This document shows positions 45,462 through 54,234 of a DNA stretch of 64,000 nt, in pieces (within the stretch, counting starts at the first letter, position 1; each line of letters opens with the position of its first letter). The translations under genes were made by a program, and so were the position numbers. The notes beneath the pieces are model-generated. The model made no database searches, was not told the DNA's origin, and saw nothing but the letters and a program-made list of their open reading frames with translations. The stretch comes from Crenobacter caeni (GTDB lineage Bacteria > Pseudomonadota > Gammaproteobacteria > Burkholderiales > Chromobacteriaceae), in NCBI RefSeq assembly GCF_010435965.1, contig NZ_JAAGAA010000004.1:1-64000 (forward strand). Direction: 5' to 3'.

Positions 45462-46264
45462 GCGCCCTCGATCTCGCGGATCGCCTGCTCGATCTCGCGG
45501 ATTGCCTTGTCGGTGTCCGCGTCCTGGTCGCCACGGGCGCCCTGCTTGAGCTGGGCAAGCAGCTGCTTGAGCTTGGCGACCATCTCCTGCAGCGCCGGGT
45601 CGGCCTGCTCTTCCTGCCGGATGCCCTGACTGGCGTCCTTCGCCTGTTCGCCCGGCGTCGTCTCTTCCGCTGGCGTCTTGCCGTCTGCGCCCTCTGTCCA
45701 TCCTGCCTGCGTGCCGCTTTGGGAGGCAGCCTGGCTGTCGGCTGGCGGCGTGGGTGTCTCCTGCAGCGCCTGCGTGGCATCTGTTCCGGCTACCGACTGC
45801 GCGCTGGCGCCAGCCTCGGCGTCGCTCGCGGGCGGCGCGGCCTGGCCGGCCTCTGGCGGTGGCGCGCCCGCCGCCTCGCCCAGCGCCTTCAATTCGCGCG
45901 CGACCTGCGCGAGCTGCTGCGCGATCGCGCGGCGGCTGCCGGCGTCGTTGCCGGCGAGCGCCATCATCTTGCGCAGCATCTCCAGTTTTTCCTTGAGCAT
46001 CGCCTTCTGCCAGCCCTGCGCCATGTCGCTCGCCGCGCTACGTGCGGGCAGCTTGGGCTTGTCCATGCGTTCGCGCATCGCGCGCAGCGCGTCGGAGAGC
46101 GACTGGGAAAGCGCCTGCTCGGGCGTGGTGTCGGCGTTGGCGTGGGTTGGCAGCGGCGCGGCCGCTGGAGTGGGCGACGCTGCCTTGCCGGCGGAGGCGG
46201 GGCCGGCCTCGCGTGCGCCGGTGCGCGGCGAAAGGCTGGCCCAGGGGGAGGCCTGGATTTTCAT
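45458..46264 (-). CDS. Ala/Gln/Glu-rich hypothetical protein with coiled coils
   Basis: 268 residues, no signal or membrane segment. A helical, charged core (about 75-125, with KAMLKEKLEMLRKMMALAGND and QQLAQVARELKALGE) is followed by a long low-complexity Ala/Gln/Pro/Thr linker and a C-terminal helix (LQEMVAKLKQLLAQLKQGARG, then repeated AIREIEQ). It looks like a structural or appendage-associated protein. No family is recognised. The start at 46264 gives MKIQASPWASL. Confidence 0.7.
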   Translation of the reverse strand: MKIQASPWASLSPRTGAREAGPASAGKAASPTPAAAPLPTHANADTTPEQALSQSLSDALRAMRERMDKPKLPARSAASDMAQGWQKAMLKEKLEMLRKMMALAGNDAGSRRAIAQQLAQVARELKALGEAAGAPPPEAGQAAPPASDAEAGASAQSVAGTDATQALQETPTPPADSQAASQSGTQAGWTEGADGKTPAEETTPGEQAKDASQGIRQEEQADPALQEMVAKLKQLLAQLKQGARGDQDADTDKAIREIEQAIREIEGA

Positions 46265-46320
46265 GTTGTTCGCTTCCGGGTGCTTTTTATTTGTATCGGC
46301 CGCCCGGCGCGAACCTTGAG

Positions 46321-46956
46321 TCAGAGCTCGTCGAGCGCGCCGTCCAGGTGTTCGAGCGACGCCCAGTTGTCTACCTGCCAGCGCCCGGCGCGGTGGCTGA
46401 GCGTATTGAGCGCGGCGTTGGGGATGGCTACCTTGCGCGGGGTATCCAGCGGCTCTGCGCTGGCGATCCGCCACACGATGTCGAGCACGCCGCCGTGGCA
46501 CACTACCAGCACGCGGCGCCCGGCGTGGCCGCGCTCGACGCCTTCGAGCGCGGCGTGGACCCGCCCGGCAAAGTCCGCCAGCGACTCGCCGCCTTCGAGC
46601 GGGTGCGCGATCTCGCGCTCGCGGTAGGCGCGCCAGGGCTCCGGTGCGAGCGATGGGGCCTCGTCCAGCGTCAACCCCTGCAGCGCGCCGTAGTGGCGCT
46701 CGCGCCAGTGCGCGTCGAGGCTGATAGGCAGGCCGAGCGCCGCCGAGAGCGGCGCGGCGGTCTGCCGGGTGCGCGCAAGGTCCGACGCGACGAGGGCGTC
46801 GAAGCGTTGGCCCTTCAGCGCGTCGGCAAGCCGGGCCGCCTGCGCGTGGCCGTTGGCGTTGAGCGGGATGTCGAGGTGGCCTTGCAGGCGGCGCTCGACG
46901 TTCCAGTCGGTCTCGCCGTGGCGGACCAGGCAGACGGTGGTGGTGGCGGTTTGCAT
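46321..46956 (-). CDS. Histidine phosphatase family protein
   Basis: 211-residue phosphoglycerate-mutase-like phosphatase. The catalytic His13 is in LVRHGETDWN, with RLQGHLDIPLN following and VVCHGGVLD near residue 154 supplying the second His. It could be an alpha-ribazole phosphatase (CobC) or a general sugar phosphatase; the sequence alone does not decide. It lies 18 bases after the AEC carrier gene on the same strand. Confidence 0.9.
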   Translation of the reverse strand: MQTATTTVCLVRHGETDWNVERRLQGHLDIPLNANGHAQAARLADALKGQRFDALVASDLARTRQTAAPLSAALGLPISLDAHWRERHYGALQGLTLDEAPSLAPEPWRAYREREIAHPLEGGESLADFAGRVHAALEGVERGHAGRRVLVVCHGGVLDIVWRIASAEPLDTPRKVAIPNAALNTLSHRAGRWQVDNWASLEHLDGALDEL

Positions 46957-46974
46957 GGCGCTAGGCTGCGGGGT

Positions 46975-47847
46975 TTACAGGGCGAGCGCAAGCCCCAGCG
47001 GCACGAAGGCGATGCTGGCGAGGTTGCCCACCAGCACCATCGCCGCCATCCGTTCGGGCTCCTGCCGGTAGTGTTCGGCCATCAGGAAGTTGAGCACGGC
47101 AGGCGGCAGCGCGCCGAACAGGATCAGCAACTGCGCCTGCGCGGGGGGCAGGTCGATCAGCCACAGCGCGATGTACGCGCCGATGAGCCCGCCTATCGGG
47201 CAGGCCAGCGCGCCGATGACGCCGGCGCCCAGCGCGGCGCGGCCGACGCTGACCATGCGCACGCCAAGCGCGAACAGCATCAGCGGGATGGTCGCGTCCC
47301 CCAGCATCTTGAGGCCGGTGAGCATGGGTGCGGGCGGGTGCAGGTCCAAGAGGCTCGCGGCGACGCCGAGCGCGGACGCGATCACGATGGGATTGCGGGC
47401 GAGGCCCGCGATGCGGGTGCGCGGGCTGAAGATGTACGCGCCCAGCGTGAAGTGCAGCAGGTTGGAGATGACGAACAGTACGACAAAGCCGGCGAAACCC
47501 TCCGGCCCGAAGGCCAACAGCGCGAGCGGCAGCCCCATGTTGCCGCTGTTGTTGAACATGGCGGCGGGCAAGAGCGTGCGCGCGTTAACGCCGAGGGCGC
47601 GCGCCACCGGCCATGCGATGAGGCCGGAGACGAGGATCACCAGCGTCGCGGCCGGCACCAGGCGCCACTGGGCGGCGAGGTCGAAGCCGCGGTCGGCCAG
47701 CGCCGAGAACACCAGTAGCGGCACGCACACGTCCATGTTGACGCGGTTGAGCGCACGCATGTCGGGTTTGACCGTGCGGCCGTACCACCAGCCGATGGCG
47801 ACGATGACGATGACGGGAAGGATGGTGGCGACAATACGGTCCAGCAT
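46975..47847 (-). CDS. AEC-family transporter (auxin efflux carrier type)
   Basis: 290-residue membrane protein with about ten hydrophobic segments in two halves. MFNNSGNMGLPLALLAFG near residue 97-114 and the C-terminal LFGALPPAVLNFLMAEHY are AEC signatures. Bacterial members carry organic acids such as malonate or malate, so the substrate is open. The start at 47847 (MLDRIVATILP) avoids an upstream extension without a ribosome binding site. Confidence 0.9.
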   Translation of the reverse strand: MLDRIVATILPVIVIVAIGWWYGRTVKPDMRALNRVNMDVCVPLLVFSALADRGFDLAAQWRLVPAATLVILVSGLIAWPVARALGVNARTLLPAAMFNNSGNMGLPLALLAFGPEGFAGFVVLFVISNLLHFTLGAYIFSPRTRIAGLARNPIVIASALGVAASLLDLHPPAPMLTGLKMLGDATIPLMLFALGVRMVSVGRAALGAGVIGALACPIGGLIGAYIALWLIDLPPAQAQLLILFGALPPAVLNFLMAEHYRQEPERMAAMVLVGNLASIAFVPLGLALAL

Positions 47848-47902
47848 GGCGGTGTGCTCGTTTGTTTCTTGCAAGCATGCCGCCATCTTGCCGCTTTGGC
47901 TA

Positions 47903-49255
47903 TCAGTGTATACCCAGCCCCGACACCTCGCGCGCGAGCGCCGCCGCCGCGTTGTCGGTCAGCGCGCCGACGTAGTCGAGGATCTTCATGTAGGCAAGGT
48001 AGGGGCCGTCGGTGGCGTCGATGCGCCCGTCGATCAGCGCGAGGTGCAGCTGCTCGCGGGTGCTGAGGGGGCGGCCGGTCGTCAGCGCGTGCGCGGCGGG
48101 GACCAGGATGTCGAGCAGCGCGCCCATGCACGGGTAAGCGGCGATTTCGGTGACCAGCTTGGCGCGGTGGCGGTAGATGCGCTGGCTCGCCAGCGACTTG
48201 GCGCCGGTGACGGTGTCGCGCACCGCCGGCGCGCATACCTCGATCAGGTCGCGCGCGGGGAAGCACCCTTCGAGCAGTTCGCGCTCGAAGGCCATGCAGC
48301 GGTCGGCTACCTCGGCGACGCACTTGCCGACGGCCGAGCCGCGCAGCGCCGAGCAGCGCTGGCGCGGGTCGGTGATCGGCCACGCCTTCTCGACCTCGAC
48401 CAGCGGGCCTAGTGCCTCCTCGAATTCGGTGACGTCCAGCATGCCGATCTCGACCGCGTCCTCCAGGTCGAGGATGGCGTAGCAGATGTCGTCGGCTGCC
48501 TCCATCAGGTAGGAGAGCGGGTGGCGTGCCCATTCGGTGTCGCCGCGGCGCAGCAGGCCCAGCTCGCTGGCGACCGCCTCGAACATCGCAAGCTCGGTGC
48601 GGTAGACGTTGAACTTGCCGCGCGCGGGGTAGGTGTCGGACGTCCACGGGTACTTGACCAGCGCGCCCAGCGCCGCCGAGGTCAGCCGCATGCCGCCTTC
48701 GCCGACGTAAAGCTCGAGCGAGGCGACCGTGCGCAGCCCGTGTGCGTTGCCTTCGTAGGTCTGGATGTCGGCGCGCTCTTCCGCGGTTAGCGGCGCGAGC
48801 CAGGTGGCGTTGCGCGGCGCGCGGAACCAGTCGCGCAGCGCGTCCTCGCCGGTGTGGCCGAACGGCGGGTTGCCGATGTCGTGGGCGAGGCAGGCCACCT
48901 GCACCACCGCGCCGATGTCGAAGGGGGTGACACCGGCGGGCAGGCGGGAGGTGGCGGCGAGCATCGCGCCGACGCGGTTGCCCAGGCTGCGCCCGACGCT
49001 GGCCACCTCGACGCTGTGGGTGAGCCGGTTGTGGGTGTGGTCGTTCGGCGCGAGCGGGTGGACCTGCGTCTTGCGGCCGAGCCTTCGGAACGCGCTGGAG
49101 AACACCAGGCGGTCGTGGTCGACGTGGAAGTCGGTGCGCAGGCCGGCGCCGCTGTCGCCGGCGGCCAGCGCGCGTGCCGGCACGACGCAGCCGTCCTTGA
49201 GCTTGAAGCGGCGCGTCGACATCAGCGCCGGCCAGTGCATGGTCGCCTCGGGCAT
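47903..49255 (-). CDS. dgt: Deoxyguanosinetriphosphate triphosphohydrolase
   Basis: 450-residue HD-domain enzyme releasing triphosphate from dGTP or other dNTPs. Metal ligands are His80 (RLTHSVEVA), His125-Asp126 (ACLAHDIGNPPFGH) and a later Asp in YLMEAADDICYAI. Length and motifs match type 2 dGTPases. AGGAGG precedes the ATG at 49255. It would help control dNTP pools and replication fidelity. Confidence 0.93.
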   Translation of the reverse strand: MPEATMHWPALMSTRRFKLKDGCVVPARALAAGDSGAGLRTDFHVDHDRLVFSSAFRRLGRKTQVHPLAPNDHTHNRLTHSVEVASVGRSLGNRVGAMLAATSRLPAGVTPFDIGAVVQVACLAHDIGNPPFGHTGEDALRDWFRAPRNATWLAPLTAEERADIQTYEGNAHGLRTVASLELYVGEGGMRLTSAALGALVKYPWTSDTYPARGKFNVYRTELAMFEAVASELGLLRRGDTEWARHPLSYLMEAADDICYAILDLEDAVEIGMLDVTEFEEALGPLVEVEKAWPITDPRQRCSALRGSAVGKCVAEVADRCMAFERELLEGCFPARDLIEVCAPAVRDTVTGAKSLASQRIYRHRAKLVTEIAAYPCMGALLDILVPAAHALTTGRPLSTREQLHLALIDGRIDATDGPYLAYMKILDYVGALTDNAAAALAREVSGLGIH

Positions 49256-49296
49256 GGGGCCTCCTGGTTGGGTAGGCTCCCAGTATGCCCGATGGC

Positions 49297-50175
49297 TTAC
49301 AGGTAGTGGAACGCCGGCGTCCTGCGCTCGTCGGTCGGGATCTCGTAGCCCAGCATAAAGAGCGCCGCCTCGACGCGGTCGGCAGCGTCGTCGTGGGCGA
49401 GCCACGACGCGTCGCACTTGGCGACCGCGTCGCGGATCAGCCAGCTGGCGCGGATCATCCATTCGGCGTGGAAGGCGCCGCGGTTGGAGAGCTGGCGGAA
49501 GTGGTAGCGCTCGTCGCTCGGGTTGCGGTTCATCGACGAGGCACCCGGCGCCCACGGGAAACCCAGCAGCTCGGGCAGGTCGATGCGCGCGCGCCAGCAG
49601 TGCTGGCGGGCGAGCAGGCCGAGTGCGGCGCCGACCCGGCCGTCGTACATGGTCAGGCGGCGGCTTGCCAGCGCGTACACCTTGGTGAAGCCGACGTTCA
49701 TGCGCAACGTCTCGTTGAACGCGGTGACGTCGGGCGTGTCCGACTCCAGCACGGCCAGCGCGTCGCCCAACAGGCGCGGCAACTGTGCGCGGTTGGCTTC
49801 GGCCCATTCGGCGTTCAGCGAGTAGAGCTTGATGCCCTTGCCGCCGGTGCTCCAGCGTAGCGCGGCGTCGACCGCTGCGAGCAGGGCGTCGGCGTCGCCC
49901 TTGGCGAGGGCGGACGACAAGGCTGCGCGCAGGGCGTGGCGCGCGCGCGCGTTTTCTTCGTAATCGAGGCCGTTCCAGTGGTAGTGGCCGAAGCACTCCT
50001 CGAGGCGGGTGACGGTGAATTCGCGCGGCGCGTCTTCCGGCAGCGTCTTGTCACGCAGGCGGAACGGGTGGGCGGCGATGGCCTCGCCGCCGAACCAGCG
50101 TGCGAGGCGCTGGCTGAACGCCGCGACGGCCGGGTCTGCGAGATAGCTTTGTTTGTCCTGGAAGGGAGCTTGCAC
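49297..50175 (-). CDS. Hypothetical protein, 292 aa
   Basis: 292-residue soluble protein, no signal or membrane segments. Visible features are EECFGHYHWNGLDYEENARAR near residue 60, SMNRNPSDERYHFRQLSNRG near 213 and many Trp, Arg and Ala residues, as in a helical enzyme-like fold. I do not recognise the family. A SAP or nucleotide-enzyme role is not supported. It lies upstream of dgt on the same strand with a 41-base gap. Confidence 0.75.
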   Translation of the reverse strand: MQAPFQDKQSYLADPAVAAFSQRLARWFGGEAIAAHPFRLRDKTLPEDAPREFTVTRLEECFGHYHWNGLDYEENARARHALRAALSSALAKGDADALLAAVDAALRWSTGGKGIKLYSLNAEWAEANRAQLPRLLGDALAVLESDTPDVTAFNETLRMNVGFTKVYALASRRLTMYDGRVGAALGLLARQHCWRARIDLPELLGFPWAPGASSMNRNPSDERYHFRQLSNRGAFHAEWMIRASWLIRDAVAKCDASWLAHDDAADRVEAALFMLGYEIPTDERRTPAFHYL

Positions 50176-50319
50176 GCGATTACTCCAATAGATTCCGCTT
50201 GCCGGTCTTGTTTAATCAAAATAGATATATAGCCAAAAAATGCCGGACTGGCGAGCCGGGGATGCTTTGCCGCGGCCGGCGGTGTAGACTCGCCGACCGA
50301 AAAACGACAGGAGGACGCC

Positions 50320-50784
50320 ATGCAATTCGAACATCTGGTCGCCGTCAACCAGCCCGGCAACCCGGGCCTGCGCGCGCTGACCCGCGACGAGCTGTGGCGC
50401 GGCCTGCTCAGGCGCGCGCTGTCCGCACTCGACTTTGTCGAGTCGCTGGAGACCGATATCGAGCACGAAGCTGGCGAGGGCTACAGCGAGCGCAGCTGGG
50501 GCTACGGCAACTTCGAGGTGCGGGTGCGCATCGAGCACGCGGCGCCGGATACCATCGTCGTGCGCACCCACCCGCTGCCCGATGACGAAGGCGGCCGGCT
50601 GACCATTACGGTCGAAGAGCCCGAGGCGGGCCACCTTTTCGTGCGTTTCGCCTACCAGACCCCGTTGCCGGAGGGCGTGGTCGACGGCGTCGACGTCGCC
50701 GCCTACCTGCGCTCGGCGTACCGCGACACCGACGTGGCGATCATCCGCCGCATCCGCGAGATGGTCGAAGCGGGCGAGCTGTAA
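50320..50784 (+). CDS. DUF1857/SRPBCC-family protein
   Basis: 154-residue protein with the AtaL-like DUF1857 layout: MQFEHLVAVNQPGNPGLRAL, DELWRGLLRRALSA, then strands and a C-terminal helix ending IIRRIREMVEAGEL. The SRPBCC fold forms a hydrophobic ligand pocket; the ligand is unknown. AGGAGG precedes the ATG. It has an AT-rich upstream region (50200-50240). Confidence 0.82.
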   Translation: MQFEHLVAVNQPGNPGLRALTRDELWRGLLRRALSALDFVESLETDIEHEAGEGYSERSWGYGNFEVRVRIEHAAPDTIVVRTHPLPDDEGGRLTITVEEPEAGHLFVRFAYQTPLPEGVVDGVDVAAYLRSAYRDTDVAIIRRIREMVEAGEL

Positions 50785-50897
50785 GTCAAAAGTGCCGTTT
50801 GCTGCGTTGCCGCAAGCGGCGCTTTGCGCTAGAGTGCGCGCTCCATAAATCGCGGGCGGCCAGCCCGCGCAACGCCGCAAGAGCGCCTCCATACCCC

Positions 50898-51464
50898 ATG
50901 CAGACCACCATCTTCGATACCAACTTGCCCCGCCGGGCGCTGGCCTGGCTGTCCTGCCGCCTGATGAAGCTCGCCGGCTGGCGCGTCGAGGGGCAGTTTC
51001 CGTCCATCAAGCGTTGCGTGATGATCGCCGCGCCGCATTCGACCAACTGGGACTTCCCGCTGGCCCTGGCGGCGACCTTCATCCGTGGCGGGCGCATCTA
51101 CTGGATGGGCAAGCACACGCTGTTCTGGGGCCCGCTGGGCCCGGTGATGCGCTTTCTGGGCGGCATCCCGGTCAACCGTGGCCGCGCCGGTTCGCTGGTC
51201 GGCCAGATCGTCGACGCGTACGGCCGTGCCGACGAACTGGTGGTGGTGGTGCCGCCGGAGGGGACGCGCGCCAAGGTGCGCGAGTGGAAGACCGGCTTTT
51301 ACCGCATCGCCTGCGGCGCGCAGGTGCCGATCGTGCTCGCCTATATCGACTTTCCGAGCCGTACCGTCGGCTTCGGCCCGGTGTTCGAGCCTTGCGGCGA
51401 CATCGACGTGGACATGCCGAAGATCCGCGACTTCTACAGCGGCTACCGCGGCAAGTACGACTGA
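50898..51464 (+). CDS. Lysophospholipid acyltransferase-family protein
   Basis: 188-residue glycerol-phosphate acyltransferase-type enzyme. The HX4D motif is HSTNWD (near residues 52-57), GGIPVNR near 93-99 is the second motif, and VPPEGTR near 119-125 the third. It probably transfers an acyl chain in phospholipid turnover, though the acceptor is unknown. The start at 50898 gives MQTTIFDTN; an upstream extension is unlikely. Confidence 0.88.
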   Translation: MQTTIFDTNLPRRALAWLSCRLMKLAGWRVEGQFPSIKRCVMIAAPHSTNWDFPLALAATFIRGGRIYWMGKHTLFWGPLGPVMRFLGGIPVNRGRAGSLVGQIVDAYGRADELVVVVPPEGTRAKVREWKTGFYRIACGAQVPIVLAYIDFPSRTVGFGPVFEPCGDIDVDMPKIRDFYSGYRGKYD

Positions 51465-51497
51465 GGCCGGGTTCGCGACCGCGAACCCGCGCAAGGC

Positions 51498-51552
51498 AAA
51501 ACGGCTGGAAATGCGGCACGTACAAACGGTACGTGGGCATCCCGGCCGTTTT
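51498..51552. terminator. Nested hairpin between convergent genes
   Basis: Outer arms (51498-51508 with 51542-51552) pair 10 of 11 and are flanked by A- and T-rich ends, so the structure could terminate both convergent genes. Inside is a second arm pair, CACGTA with TACGTG. Another perfect 10-bp hairpin (51468-51477 with 51480-51489) lies just upstream. Confidence 0.55.
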
Positions 51553-51568
51553 TCACGTGGATGCGGCT

Positions 51569-52300
51569 TCAGGGCAGGGCGGGGAGCGCGCTCAAGGGCA
51601 GCAGCAGGGTCGAGGTCGCCACGGCCTGGGCGCCGCCGATCGCGCTGCGCCGCAGGTGTTCGCCGCTGACGGTCGCCATCAGGAGCGTGCGCCCTATCAT
51701 CTGCCCGAACTCCCGCTCGAAGCTGAGGTTGACCGTATCGGCCGTGCGCTCGTTGGCGACGAGCAGCGGGCGGCCGGTTGTGTCCGTACGGTGGTTGACG
51801 AGCCACGCGGCGACTTCGATGTTGTAGGCGGCGTTGGCGAGCTTTTGCGCGTTGACGGCGTCGGTCAGCGTCGGCGAGCGCTCGCCCTCCCACGCGTCCA
51901 TCAGCATGCTGCCCAGCCCGTAGGCGAGGGCGCCGGCGCGGTCGCCCTCGAAGGCCGGCTCGAACGCGGTCGCGATCGCGTCTTGTGCGCGCACCTTGCC
52001 AAGCGGGGCGAGCGGCAGCCGGCTCTTGATCGCGAACATCACTTCGCCACTCGCCGCCTCGGCGCTGGCGTAGCCGCCCGCGCGCCAGGCTGCGGGGTTG
52101 CGCAGGTAGAGCTTGGCGAGCAACCGCTCCAGACTTTGCAGGTTTTCGGCCATCACCAGTGTCGCCAGCCGTTGCGTCGGCGTCTGGATCAGCTCGCGCG
52201 CGTCGAACGCGTGTTCGGGTACCGCCTTCCTGGCCGGCACCCACGCGCAGCCGGCGAGGCTGAGCATGAGCGCGCCCGAGAGCAGGGCGCTAGCGCGCAA
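51569..52300 (-). CDS. Hypothetical lipoprotein
   Basis: About 243 residues with a lipoprotein signal ending LSLAGC (Cys18). The only fitting start is a TTG at 52300, which overlaps the end of the HD gene and gives MRASALLSGALMLSLAGC. The mature part is helical with no known motif; it includes VAAWLVNHRTDTTGRPLLVA and MIGRTLLMATVSGEHLRRS. Function is unknown. It is translationally linked to the upstream HD phosphohydrolase. Confidence 0.72.
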   Translation of the reverse strand: MRASALLSGALMLSLAGCAWVPARKAVPEHAFDARELIQTPTQRLATLVMAENLQSLERLLAKLYLRNPAAWRAGGYASAEAASGEVMFAIKSRLPLAPLGKVRAQDAIATAFEPAFEGDRAGALAYGLGSMLMDAWEGERSPTLTDAVNAQKLANAAYNIEVAAWLVNHRTDTTGRPLLVANERTADTVNLSFEREFGQMIGRTLLMATVSGEHLRRSAIGGAQAVATSTLLLPLSALPALP

Positions 52301-52877
52301 AGTAGCCCCGCGCCTCGGCGTTTTCCAGCGCGTCTGCCAGCCAGCGCCCGGCGTCCGGGCAGCCCGCGTCGACCTGGCTTGCCGCGCGGCTGCGCACATC
52401 GGATGCGCGCACGCCGTTCTCGCGCCAGCTCTGCCCCTCGCGGTTGAGGTTGAGCAGGATGGGCATCAGCCGGTCCATCGCCCGCGCGAAGCGCGCCTCG
52501 GCGCTTTGCGCGGCCTCGAATTCTTCCCATAGCGCGAACATCTCTTCTGCCTGCGCCGGCGGCAGCAAGGAAAAGATACGCCGTGCGCCCTCGGCTTCCT
52601 CAGCCTTGTCCTCGGCGCTCGCCGCGTAAAACAGGGTGTCGCCGCTGTCGATCTCGCCGATGTCGTGTACCAGCAAGAGGCGGATCACCCGTTCGATGTC
52701 GAGCGCCACCGGCGCGTGCGGTGCAAGGGTGAGCGCGAGCAGCGCGACCTGCCAGCTGTGTTCGGCGGCGTTCTCGTAACGCTCGAGGGTGACCGGCTTG
52801 TTCTTGCGCAGCACGCCCTTGAGCTTGTCGATCTCGACGATGAAGGCGATGCGCCGGGCGAATTCTGTCTGATGCAT
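52290..52877 (-). CDS. HD-domain phosphohydrolase (YfbR-like)
   Basis: 195-residue soluble HD enzyme. ENAAEHSWQVALLAL supplies the first His, LLLVHDIGEID the HD pair, and ARAMDRLMPILLN the last Asp. The layout resembles YfbR-type 5'-deoxynucleotidases of the HD_3 group. It probably removes phosphate from deoxynucleoside monophosphates. The downstream lipoprotein gene starts inside its last codons. Confidence 0.88.
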   Translation of the reverse strand: MHQTEFARRIAFIVEIDKLKGVLRKNKPVTLERYENAAEHSWQVALLALTLAPHAPVALDIERVIRLLLVHDIGEIDSGDTLFYAASAEDKAEEAEGARRIFSLLPPAQAEEMFALWEEFEAAQSAEARFARAMDRLMPILLNLNREGQSWRENGVRASDVRSRAASQVDAGCPDAGRWLADALENAEARGYFAR

Positions 52878-52914
52878 GGTGATGGGGGCGTTGTGGTGGT
52901 TGGACGCTCGGATT

Positions 52915-54150
52915 CTAGCGCGATGGCGCCGCCTCGCGCGCGGCGCGGTACGCGATCGCCTCCAGCACGTCGACCGCGCGTTCCATCGCCTGCACGCTGA
53001 CGCACTCGCGCGTGCTGCCCACGTTGAAGCCGCCGGCGAAGAGGCCGGGGCAGGGCAGGCCGATCCTGGCGCCGAGGCTGCAGTCGCGCAGTTGCGCCGG
53101 GCGTGCGGTGACGCCGGCGTCGGCCATCGCCGCGCGCGCGAGTGCGAGCGCGCGGCGCCCGTTTTCCTGCATGCCGGCCAGGTTGCGGCAGCCGGCGCCG
53201 AGCGTCAGCGTCACCCGCGGCCGGTCGAGTTCCGCGTTGAACGCGGCGGCGCGCTCGCCCAGGAAGCGCTCGCGGCAGGCGAGCCCTTCGGCGACGAAGT
53301 CGCAGAGCTGGTAGTGAAGTTCGGCGTGCCCGGTATTGCCGGCCATCGATTCGAGGTGGAAATAGCCTTCCAAGCCCCGTGTTGCCTCCGGCGTCTCGTC
53401 GCGCGGCATGCCGGCGTGAAACAGTGCGGCCAGCGTAGCCGCGTTGACGAGGCGCCCGTAGCCCGCGCCCGGCGGGCAGTCGTCGCCCTCGAAGGTAAGG
53501 CAAGCGTGCGTCGTGTTGAAGCTGTCGCTGCACAGTTCGCCAAGCGCCCCCGCGTCGACCGTATACCCCCAGCGTGCGCGCACCCGCTCGCGCGGGAAGG
53601 CCGCCGCGGCACGCCCCAGGTGCGCGTCCGGCAGCAGCACGACCCAGATTTCGCCGTGCGGCGCGGCAGGCGCGTGTACGAGGCGCGCGCACGCGCTGAC
53701 GATCTCGGCGATGCCCGCCTTGTCGTCGACGCCCAGCCGTGCGTGCCCGTCGCCGGCGATCAGGTCGTCGCCGCGCGCCAGGCGCAGCGCGGGGGTGTCG
53801 CGCAGGCTCAGGCGTCCGGCGCCGTCCCCCAGTTTCACCGCACGGCCCGGCCAGGCCGGGATTTCCTGCGCGGTGGCGACGCCGGCACCCGCCGCGGGGT
53901 CTGTGTCGAGGTGGGCGATCCAGGCGATGGCGGGCGCGTGTTCGGCGCCGGCCGTGGCCGGCAGGCGGGCGCTGACGCAGCCGGTGGCGTCGTGTACGAC
54001 GTCACTGAGGCCGATGCGCAAGAGTTCTTCGGCGAGCAGCGCGCCCAACGCGCGCTGTCCGGCGCTGCTGGGCTGGCTGGTTGAGGCGGGGTCGGCGCTG
54101 CTGTCGATCGCTGCGTAACGCAGGAAACGCTCGCTGACGGCGGTGGGCAT
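52915..54150 (-). CDS. pepT: Peptidase T (tripeptide aminopeptidase)
   Basis: 411-residue zinc aminopeptidase of the M20B family, cleaving the N-terminal residue from tripeptides. The start MPTAVSERFLRYAAIDSSAD, the zinc motif WIAHLDTDP and GVDDKAGIAEIV with the second metal-site Asp are typical. The late HxE region ESMAGNTGHAELHYQ supports a metallopeptidase. It stands alone between the HD gene and the nucleoside hydrolase. Confidence 0.92.
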   Translation of the reverse strand: MPTAVSERFLRYAAIDSSADPASTSQPSSAGQRALGALLAEELLRIGLSDVVHDATGCVSARLPATAGAEHAPAIAWIAHLDTDPAAGAGVATAQEIPAWPGRAVKLGDGAGRLSLRDTPALRLARGDDLIAGDGHARLGVDDKAGIAEIVSACARLVHAPAAPHGEIWVVLLPDAHLGRAAAAFPRERVRARWGYTVDAGALGELCSDSFNTTHACLTFEGDDCPPGAGYGRLVNAATLAALFHAGMPRDETPEATRGLEGYFHLESMAGNTGHAELHYQLCDFVAEGLACRERFLGERAAAFNAELDRPRVTLTLGAGCRNLAGMQENGRRALALARAAMADAGVTARPAQLRDCSLGARIGLPCPGLFAGGFNVGSTRECVSVQAMERAVDVLEAIAYRAAREAAPSR

Positions 54151-54234
54151 CGCACACTCCTTGGCAGTCGGGTGCGTCCACTATGCACGCGCGGCGCGTG
54201 CGCGACTTTGCGCTGTGTCAGACAAGCGCCCGCC

